From positions 1,364,001-1,428,000 of the forward strand of contig BDSI01000007.1 in the NCBI GenBank assembly GCA_003117195.1: a DNA stretch of 64,000 nt, written 5' to 3'. Positions 33,957 through 43,900 of the stretch are shown one piece after another (position 1 is the stretch's first letter; each line of letters opens with the position of its first letter). Position numbers and translations under genes: made by a program. Source of the DNA: Eudorina sp. 2006-703-Eu-15 (Eukaryota; Chlorophyta; Chlorophyceae; Chlamydomonadales; Volvocaceae). The notes beneath the pieces are model-generated. The model saw only the letters and a list, made by a program, of their open reading frames with translations. It did no database searches and was not told the DNA's origin.

Positions 33957-36900
33957 ATGTCTCCCTGTTCTGTGTTGCGGCACTCGGGCACTGCGCACTG
34001 CTGCGCACGATGGACGGCTTGCACGATGATGGCACGTACCCGCTGCACCCGCGGCCCCGTGTGCAGCTTCCCGGCGTGCGCTCCCCCCGGGGCCCCGGCC
34101 CAAGCCGCTCCCTCCTTTGGCGCGCAGCAGCACGCCGGGCGGCCGCAGGCGGCGGAGCTGAACGTGGGGCCAGCCCCGGATCTGCTGCCCACCCTGCCCG
34201 ACCGGCGCGCCAGGCCGGCCGTGGACACGGGCATCGACGTGAAGCCGTACATCCAGGTAGGGCCACAGAGAGAGACACAATGGTACACATCGGCGCATCC
34301 TGAGTTCCTGACAGAGAGAGGTACGGCACATAGGTACGGCACATTGGTACGGCACAAAGGTGCGGCGCACGGGTGGGAAATGAAGGTACACGCTTGACTT
34401 GCTCACACGTGGTCGAATCTGGCGTCAGCACGTGGCCATTGCCGTACAGGACAACTATAAGCCGTACAGCGGTGACGGGGCTTTCCTCGCCGGGCCCACG
34501 GAGCGCACGAGGAAGCTCTGGTCGCGGCTGGAGGAGCTGATCCAGAAGGAGGTACGGCACCGCACCGCCCTCACTCGCCCGGACGGTCCCATGGGGCAGC
34601 AGCATGCGCGATGTTGGGGGTACGGCGAGGCGGGCATGGCCACTCGGTGATGCGGTGAGATCGCATCGTCATCAGCCACAGATGACTGACATCCCGTACA
34701 GCTTCCCCCATCCAGTACATCTCGTACATCTTCCCCCATCCAGCTGTACATCTTCCCCCCTCCTGTACATACGTCATCTTTTTCATTCGTACGTACCTGC
34801 AGATTCGCGTGGGCGTCCTCGACATCGACCCCACCAAGCCCTCCAGCATCACCGCCTTCGGCCCCGGCTACATCGACAGGGACCTGGAGCAGGTGGTTGG
34901 GCTGCAGACAGACGCGCCGCTCAAGCGGGCCATCAAGCCCCTGGGCGGCATCAACATGGTCAAGGCGGCTCTCGAGTCGTACGGCTACAAGCCGGACGAG
35001 CACGTGGAGCAGCTGTACACAACCGTCCGCAAGACGCACAACGCGGGCGTGTTCGACGCGTACACGGACGAGATGCGGGCGGCGCGCAAGAGCGGCATCC
35101 TGACGGGCCTGCCGGACGGCTACGGCCGGGGCCGCATCATCGGCGACTACCGGTACGGCACGGATTCAATAAAGGAAACGGAGATGGATAAGGGGCATGC
35201 TGTTTGAGGGTGGTTGGAGGTGAAGGAGTGTGTGCGGGCGCCTGGTGTATAGCCGCAGGCTGGGTAGGACTGGGGCCCGTGGGCCCGTGGGACAACCAGA
35301 GGCAGCTTTCACAGGGTGCAGCGAACGAGGTAGTATTATGAAGGATGTTACAGCGGACCCCGCGGGTCATCGGTGACAGCCGAAGCTTCGAACGAGGTGA
35401 AGTTATTGTATTGAAATCAGTTTTACGGAATGAAAATAATGCTACTGGGCAGACCAAAAAGGGATCATCGATCGGCGCGAACGTGTACGGCGTTGTCCAC
35501 TCCATCTGTGTTGGCAGATGGCGGCTGAGTACGGTAATTCCAAACGCTCCTTTTGTCATGTTTGTGAGTTCGCCGGTCTGAGAGCGGCAGCGTGCGCGAC
35601 GTGCCAGGGCCGTGGTTTTGCGGCCCTGGAGTGAAGGAGTGCCGAGCTGATGTACCGTATGTGTCCTGTTGTCGGTGTTGTTTGTGGCGCGTCCGCAATT
35701 CCGCATGGGCGTTCATTCGACAGGCGTGTGCCCCTGTACGGAGTGGACGCGCTGATCTCCGCCAAGCAGACGGACCTGCGGTGCAACCTGCTGGGTGTCA
35801 TGGACGAGGAGAAGATCCGGCTGCGTGAGGAGGTGGCGGAGCAGATCCGCGCGCTGGCGGAGCTCAAGGAGATGGCCGCGTCGTACGGCTTCGACATCGG
35901 CAGGTACGGTACGGTACGGTGGAATGCCGGGCGGATGACACGCATCCCGTATGGCACGCTGCTATCGCAACTCATGGTCCCACCTTTTAAACCCCCCAAA
36001 GCCCCAAACTCCCAGAGCCCCGTGGGATGTCGTCACACGCCAAGACTACCCTGCCCCGTTCATGCCACTTATGATCGGCCGGTGATGAAAGCGGGCTCGT
36101 TTTGCGCACGGGCGCTCTGTGACAAGTACCCAGTCACGCGGTGCTGCTGCATGTTGAGTTGCGCGCACTGAGTGCCAACGCATTTCTGTCCTCCTGACGC
36201 CTCGAGCCCAAAGCCCGTTGGATCTTTTTTATTGGGGATGTCGATCTATCTACATCAGGAGCCACCGACAGTCGAGCCCCCGATAGAGGCGCCTGCTCGT
36301 GTGTCCCGCTGCTTCCGGCATGGAGGTACACCCGTCAGTGCTTCCGTCGTCAGCGCTCCGTCTGTCTCCGGCCACCCGCCTAGCTCCAGCCACCTTCGGC
36401 CGCCGGCGTGCCGCCGCCCGCCCCCCTCCGCCGCTTCCTGTCCCGCGCCCCTTGGCCACAGGCCCGCCACCAACTCCCGCGAGGCCCTTCAGTGGCTGTA
36501 CTTCGCCTACCTGGGAGCCGTCAAGGAGCAGGGTGAGCTGGCGGGCTGTGGGCTGGCTCAAGTTACCGTACGTCACCTTCGCGGACCCCGGGCCGCGGAC
36601 CCATGCACCGCTTACGTACCCCGGGACAGGAACCATCGGTAGTAGTTGGGTGCCCTCAATGCTGTCCGCTCGCCCTGCCGCGTCGCGCGCCTTCCACATC
36701 CTCCTCCCCTTTCTATCTCTCATGACCCCGGGGCCTCCCCTTCCTATCTCTCCTGACCCCAGGGCCTCCCCTTCCTATCTCTCCTGACCCGGGGGCCTCC
36801 CCCTCCCTATTTCATCCCACCCACTGCCCACCTGCAGACGGCGCCGCCATGAGCCTGGGCCGCATCGACGCCTTCCTGGACACCTACTTCGAGCGCGACC

Positions 36901-39356
36901 TGGCGGCGGGCGTCCTCACGGAGGCGGAGGTGCAGGAGCTGGTGGACCAGTTCGTGATGAAGCTGCGCATCGTGCGGCAGCTGCGCACCCCCGAGTACAA
37001 CGCGCTGTTCGCGGGCGACCCCACCTGGGTCACGTGCGTGCTGGGCGGCACGGACGCGGCGGGCCAGCCCATGGTCACCAAGACCAGCTTCCGCATGCTC
37101 AACACGCTCTACAACCTGGGCCCCGCGCCCGAGCCCAACCTGACGGTGCTCTGGAACGACAACCTGCCGCAGCCCTTCAAGGACTTCTGCTCCAAGGTCT
37201 CGCTGGACACGTCGTCCATCCAGTACGAGTCCGACCAGCTCATGAGCAAGCTGTTCGGCTCCGACTACTCGATCGCGTGCTGCGTGTCGGCCATGCGCGT
37301 GGGCAAGGACATGCAGTACTTTGGCGCGCGCGCCAACCTGCCCAAGCTGCTGCTGTACACGCTCAACCAGGGCCGCGACGAGGTGTCGGGCGCGCTGGTG
37401 GGGCCCAAGTTCGCGCCGGTGCGCACCAAGGACGCGCCGCTGGACTTCGAGGAGGTCAAGGCCAAGCTGGAGGACGGCATGGAGTGGCTCGCGCAGCTGT
37501 ACGCCAACACCATGAACGTCATCCACTGTGAGTTTGGGCTGGGTTCCCGAGTTTGCACCCGCCTGAGGTTGTTGCGGATGCGGGTCCATTGGTGCGCTTG
37601 ATAAGAGGTGGTGGGACTCCGGAGGTTGTGGTGGCGGTTGCGGTTGCGGTTGCGGTTGCGGTGGCGCGCCTTGAAAGTGCGCGTGTGCCTTGGCATGTGC
37701 GGTTGCTGCTGTTGGATGAGTGACGTGAGGAACCCATGGGAATGCTGCGTGCCTTGCCGTACGTACTCCTTGCGCCCGCGCTTGGTTTCCTAATGCCTGC
37801 GATTGCATTTGCAGCATTCAAAGGTTTTCTTCCTGCGCTTCCTGCCTCCCTGGGGGCCGTGTCGCGCAGACATGCACGACAAGTACGACTACGAGCGCCT
37901 GGAGATGGCGCTGCACGACACCTTCGTCCGGCGCCTGCTCGCGTTCGGCATCTCGGGCCTGTCGGTGGTGACCGACTCGCTGTCGGCCATCAAGTACGCC
38001 AAGGTCACCCCGGTGTACGACGACCGGGGCCTGATGGTGGACTTTGTCGTGCAGGGCGACTTTCCCAAGTACGGCAATGATGACGACCGCGTGGACTCCC
38101 TGGCGGAGTGGGTGGTGGCGGCCTTCTCGCACAAACTGATGCAGCAGCACACATACAGGTAGGTGCGTTGGGTGGCGGGAGGTCTCGCGCAATCGGCGGG
38201 GCTAGGGGTTCGCGGCGACCGGTTTTACACCCCTGGATAGTGTCGGCGGGATCCTCCGGGTGTCACCTGCCAGGCAGAGAGATGTCGCGAGGAGCCGAAG
38301 GCCCATGACGGTATTTACCAGCAAGCAAGGCGTTAGTGATCGACGGGCAGACGTGCTACTAAGGATCGGTTGTTTTGAGATCAGTGGCCGGCTGACGAAC
38401 CCCTGTCCCGTGCTTCAGCAACGCCGCTCTGCCGACCGACCTTCACATGTCCGATAAGCTTTTCGTTCGGACGGGGCGCCCGGCGGGCTGGGATGTGTCT
38501 CTCAACCGCAGCCGGCTCGCGCGGCAGGTCAACACGCGGTGCGTAACCGCACCGGCCGACTCGAATCCAGCAAAACCAACCCCCACCCCGAACTCCCAAC
38601 CAACCAACCAACCAACCAACCGACCAACACCGCAGGGGTTCCATTCCCACGCTGTCGGTGCTGACCATCACCTCCAACGTGGTGTACGGCAAGAAGACCG
38701 GCAGCACCCCGGACGGCCGCAAGAAGGGCGAACCGTTCGCCCCTGGAGCCAACCCCATGCACGGCCGCGACTGCCACGGCGCACTGGCGTCGCTTAACTC
38801 CGTCGCCAAGCTGCCGTACACGCGATGCCTGGACGGCATCTCCAACACCTTTTCCCTCGTGCCCCAGGCGAGTTGATGTCTCGACGTCGCAGTAGCCACA
38901 CCCCCATCACCGCTCCCATAAATTCTGGGGACCCCAAAACGTTTGTTTTGAAAACTTGAAACCACAAATAAAATAAAACCAGCCTAGCTGCTCTTCCCTA
39001 TGTATAGTGATTTTACCTGCATGTCGTGCATTTGCTTTACACTTTACGGTGACTTAATTTGTACATGTCGTACGTATGGTGTTTGATGTATGTGTCGAAC
39101 ATAGGTCCTGGGCAAGGGCGGCGAGGCGGAGCGCGCCGCCAACCTGTCGTCCATCCTGAACGGCTACTTCGCCAACGGCGGCCACCACATCAACGTCAAC
39201 GTGCTGAACCGGTCCATGCTGATGGACGCCGTGGAGCACCCGGACAAGTACCCCAACCTCACCATCCGCGTCTCGGGCTACGCGGTGCACTTCGCGCGGC
39301 TCACCCGCGAGCAGCAGCTCGAGGTCATTGCACGGACCTTCCACGAGACCATGTGA
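33957..39356 (+). CDS. PFL1: Pyruvate formate-lyase (formate C-acetyltransferase)
   Basis: Nine exons: 33957-34256, 34450-34551, 34803-35152, 35724-35903, 36462-36532, 36838-37527, 37870-38158, 38636-38867, 39105-39356; 821 residues. The enzyme converts pyruvate and CoA to acetyl-CoA and formate by a glycyl radical. The adjacent catalytic cysteines are in SIACCVSAM (about residues 482-483), the radical Gly is in RVSGYAV (about 796), and [17 protein letters not shown] is intact, so it should be activatable by PFL-activating enzyme. The first 60 residues are Arg/Ser/Cys/Ala-rich and lack acids, as expected of a mitochondrial or plastid transit peptide. That start is the likeliest but not the only option, since a further upstream exon cannot be excluded. 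Intron 8 has a GC donor (38868). Intron 3 contains the inverted repeat tag. Confidence 0.95.
34320..34371 (+). repeat. GGTACGGCACA short tandem repeat in PFL intron 1
   Basis: Three units of GGTACGGCACA with short ATA/TT spacers, then a variant GGTGCGGCGCA. They add several GTAC cores to the intron. Confidence 0.7.
35335..35393 (-). repeat. Repeat tag copy 3 (inverted)
   Basis: Reverse complement of the tag at 33149 and 33630, including CTGTCACCGATGACCC, GCTGTAACATCCTT and a CATAATACTA tail. It lies in PFL intron 3 (35153-35723). Confidence 0.85.
36709..36815 (+). repeat. Pyrimidine-rich tandem repeat in PFL intron 5
   Basis: Three to four units of about 34 bp built from CCTATCTCTCCTGACCCC and GGGGCCTCCCCTT just upstream of the exon 6 acceptor. 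It may act as an extended polypyrimidine tract. Confidence 0.7.
38598..38625 (+). repeat. (CAAC)n microsatellite in PFL intron 7
   Basis: Six or more CCAA units close to the acceptor of exon 8. Confidence 0.75.
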
Positions 39357-40924
39357 ACAAGGGACCATGTGAGCACGGCCCCTACTGCAGTCTGCAGGGG
39401 AAGAGTGGCCACAGCAAATGACAATGGCGGGGTAACGGTTACATAATGGCGGGGTTCGCTGTTAGATCATTGACAAAAGGGCGGGCGTCCGTGTGGAGTA
39501 ATGCAGCCGGTAGATGGTTGACCCGTAGTTTCGACCGGGCAATGCAATGGGCCCAGGTAGCTTCATAGTCGCCGTGTTGCCGTGTTGTTGTTGACACGGA
39601 GTATGTGTTGGGTTGCGTCTGAAAATCCCCGCGGGACGCGGTAAGTCCTCCCTAATGCAAGTTGCGCCTGGCGTCATATGACGTAGGCAAGTGGATCGGG
39701 CTTGGCGGGACATTGGCACAGCATCTTCATTCGACATTGGTTGGATATCGTTGTTGGTCGTTGCGGTACTCCGACGACGGTGGCAGTCGTAAGGGTGGCA
39801 GGTCCGGATTGCATTGCCGTTTGTCGCTGTTCATGTTCTGTTGGCTTGATATTTTGATGATCCTTGTCGCCGCTTGAGCCCTCTTGGGTCAAGGACGACC
39901 GGAACACCCTGGGCACGCACCAGACGGCACGGGCGTAGACGATGACCGCCGGACCATTGCGTGCGATGCAGAACATACATTTTGCAGCGAGTACCGCTTC
40001 TGATAAGGGGACGTTTCCAAGGTGCAACCTTCGCAACGCTGATAAATACGGACAACTCTTGAGGTACGGGAAATCCAGATACATGCATCGTGTAAGCAGC
40101 AAGTGACACCACAAAATCTTGTTGAATATTCAAAGACAATTGTAAGGATTACATCGGTTGCAACGGTAACAAGAAACTGGAGTAGTAAATGGACGTACTC
40201 GGACACGGACGCGGACAACGGCAAGAAAGCGATAATTTAATAGAATGAGCCTTGTATGAAAATAATATTTCGGAGAAGCCGATGATCTTCAAGGCCAGTA
40301 ACTCCCAAACATCGATACGTACAAAACAGGAGGACAAACTGTGGGGCGTCTGTAAGTGATTTTAATTATTGGAAATTTAAGTTATATTTAGGTGCAGTTT
40401 GTGATTGGATTGGTCGTTATTTACAGTGTGCGGATTGACCGTTTTCCGTTGGTTCTCAAAGACATCATTGGCTTCTAATTGGACTTCACCTTGGATCTTA
40501 AGTCTTTCGTGCTCAAGTGTTATAAATGGCTACACGTCTGTTGCTTTCAAATATGCAGCAACGGCAGAACGTACAGTCTGTGCGCCCGCTGGAGGCTGTG
40601 CGCAACGAAGCTTCCTACGACGCGTTACCCCCGCTGAGGAACATTGTCAACATATCCCTTGTCATTTCGAGGCCCGCTTTCATCGCGTTCATCTATCCTC
40701 ACTGTACGGTGCTGCTTACGGCACTTCACCAGCTGCCACTGATCAGGGTTCGAAGAATATTATCTCCCTACGCCGTAATGATTAACGCACACTTGCTGCA
40801 TGAATGCTTGTTTCGTTAACCGCAACGGTGTCGTTGAACGGAAGGAAGGGACATTTTGCAAACAATGCCGATCTCGTGAAAAATTCCACGTTTAAAGATT
40901 TTTAAGTGGGCCAGTCGATTAGAC
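39357..40924. other. Intergenic: PFL 3' flank and promoter of first SMP-C2 gene
   Basis: AT-richer than either neighbour, especially 40130-40520. A direct repeat AATGGCGGGG occurs near 39423 and 39446. Open frames such as 40526-40819 (97 codons) show no family resemblance and are left unannotated. The right part should contain the promoter and 5' UTR of the SMP-C2 gene. Confidence 0.5.
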
Positions 40925-43900
40925 ATGGCAGCAGCGGCGGAGAAAGAAGCGTTACAAGAGGTCGCCAAATTGGCTGAGGCGCCAAAGCCGCCTAGTGAAC
41001 CGCAAGCAGTGATAAATCAATCTGATGCTGTGTTATCTCCATCTGCCGCTGAGCCGGAGCCGAAGCCGGTGGAGGTGGAGGACGAGCCCCTTGCAAGGCC
41101 AGAGAGTCTGCAACTCCCGGAGGAGCGCGGTTTGGCGACCCCGATGCCCGAACCAAAACCGACCGCGCCAAAGGACGCCGTGGAGTTAGCAGAGGAGATT
41201 ATCAATGCTGAACCTCCTCAAGTGCGGTTTTTTGAGGAGGCACAGCAAAGTACTGCGACACTCATCGGCAGTCCCGGTGTTGAGACGACGCCAACGGCAG
41301 GACCGCAACCAGAAAGTGAGCTCAAATCTTCACTAAGCTCGTCGCATCCGCCAAAACCATCTGCGGTTGAAGATGAGCCAGCAGAGGTTTCGACGGTCAC
41401 CCATTTTGGAACAGCTCCTGCTGCCCCGTCCTCGTCTCGATCCGTCGGGGCAGCGGCAACCCAGCCAGAAATTAACGAAGAACCCGAAACTGCACCGGCA
41501 TCTGCGCCCGAGCTCGTGGAACCTAACGCTCGTGCTGGCGACTCGCCCGCCATCGCACCGCCATCGGCAGACACTATCAGCAGCCTGAAGTCGCTGCCTA
41601 AGGTGGCCGCAGAGGCAGCAGTCCACGCCGGTCAAGCTTACGTGGAGGCGGGGAAAGAGGCGCGCCTCACGCTCAAGGACCTTCTCAGCCTCCGGGAGAA
41701 GGAGGGCCCGCCGGTCACGCTGACCGTTGACCAAATCGCGGTCGCGGCGTTCTTCTTGGTCCTGGCCGTCCAGTTCCTGTTCCTGCCCATCTTCCTGCCG
41801 TCCACCTTCCGGCTCCTGTACAGCTTGCTGTGGGGTCTTGCGCTCGGCCTCGGCCTCAGCTTCCTGTTCTTCCTCAATGCCAAGAAGAAGAAGGAAGCCA
41901 ACGAGCTGGTGCGAGTTGGGAGGGTGCAGGGCACGACCACAGGGGATACAGGAAATAGGTATTGCAGGCCGCAGGGGGAGGACAGTCCAGCTGGGAACCA
42001 GGAGGCTGGAAGATGTGTTGGATTACGCTCCGTATTGATACTCTGGGGAGGGTACCTGAATGCTGGGAGTGGCCGCAGTGCGCAGCGGAGGCGGGCGGGT
42101 GGCCACGTGTCGGCTGTCCCGCCTTCTTCAGCTGCATGTCCTCCCAGTCGCGTCCCGCCGCGATTTTCCTGTCCTCTGACGGCATCTCTTGGGCCCGCGC
42201 CCACGCCCTGTTGCCACCCCATCCGCACCTACCTCGCCAACGTCCTAACCGTCGCCTCGCCTGTACGACGCTCCCCGCTTGTACGACGCTCCCGGCCTCG
42301 TTCTGTTGCGCTCACCCTGTCCCTTACCCACTCCTTCCTCGGCCTCCCGGCCGCAGCTGGCCACGGAGCTGGGCCTCAAAGGCGTCCAGTTGGTGGCGGG
42401 GCTGGTCCCGGCGGTGTTCAGCGTGTCGGAAACGGAGAAGATGGAGGTGCGCGAGCGACAGGGGACGTATCGTGCACGGGCCGTGACCCGCTCGCATCCC
42501 GCAGCCGGGTTGGGATCTGGGTTGGGATCTGGGTTGGGATCTGGAATGGCATCAGGTCAGAATCCGGGGTTCACAGGCGTGTTGCTATTTCACCTGCAAA
42601 CTGGATTGGGATCTGAGATGGATTCGGGTGTGTTGGGATTCTCAGGTGTCAGGTCTGGGACTGGGGGTTGGACGGGTTGGCCTGGGAAGGTGTGAATGTC
42701 GGGGCGTGGTTGCCGGGTTCGAGGACGAGCTGGGGTACGAGTCTGGGTCTCGCGCGGACGGTCTGGGATGGGCCTGGCGTGGGGTGGGCCTGGCGTGGGA
42801 CGAGCCTGGCGTGGGACGAGCCTGGCGTGGGACGGGCCTGGCGTGGGACGGGCCTGGCGTGGGATGGGCCTTGCACCTAAGCCCCCGAGCACATCCAGGG
42901 CGTCCTCAGTTGCATGTCTAGTTGGGAGTGCGGCTGCGGGTACAAGGCCAGCGGTGCTCTGCAACAGTGCAAAGCGCCTCAGAGGGATGTTACCACGACC
43001 TCGGAGGGCGGTGGCAAGGGGCGGAACTCCGTCCAGTAGGGTGTACGTACGATGCGCGCGCGGTGAGTACACCCTCGTACGATCTTGAACCCATGTAGTG
43101 CCGCACGTAGCACGTGGTAGTACGTGTTACGGTAGCGCTGCGGCAGGAAGGAGGAGCTGGGAAGGCGAGGGCGAGGGAAGCCCGCGGACGGCGCCCGAAA
43201 TGCGAGCCCGAAATGCCCTCCACGGGTCGATTGAGCATGTCAACCAAGTTCCTACGCCCGCCGGTCGATGACCCGCCAACCGATCCGTGTATTGGGGTCT
43301 GTCCCGGCTCTGCGTGACTTTGCTTCGACGGTTGTGCTCCTGGAACTGACCCTGTCTACCCACCGGCGCCCGCAATGTCCCCCCCGCAGTGGCTGAACGC
43401 CCTTGTGGAGGAGGTGTGGCCATACGTGGACAAGGCTGTTTGCAACATGATCAAGGTGCGGCGGGCGGGGCGGCGCGGGGGTTCTGCATCAGGGAATGGG
43501 CGGGGGGAGGGGAGGGGCTGGTTTCGGAGGCGTGGTCCCTTGGTGTGCAAAGTAGTGTGGAGTGCCGTACGGCCCACACAGGCAGTGCGTGACGCGAGGG
43601 CGCTGCACCGCCACTCTTGTGGGTTTTGACACGGACGCGTGATGCGGGGCAACCAACCCTACTCGTGTCTGCATCTCCTCGCCGTCCTCATTTCAAACGC
43701 GGGTTTGCGCCTCTGGGAGGGGCACAGAACAAGGCGCATACCGTGTGCACCCTCTTAGGCGCAGGCACTCAGCGCAGTTTCACCAATTTTCCGTTCAGCG
43801 CGCGCGGGGAGGGGGGGTATCGGCTGCCGGGTCGGGGCTGCGGGGCTCCCGGATGGCACAGAGCGCTCGCCCCGCGTCCGGTGCGCCCCAACCGAACGAC

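Noticed and set aside
36807..37817. 336-codon minus-strand open frame
   Set aside because: Antisense shadow of PFL exon 6; the plus strand encodes the ACC active site and conserved PFL sequence.
40526..40819. 97-codon open frame upstream of SMP-C2 copy 1
   Set aside because: Isolated, no family resemblance, lies in the AT-rich promoter region of the downstream gene.
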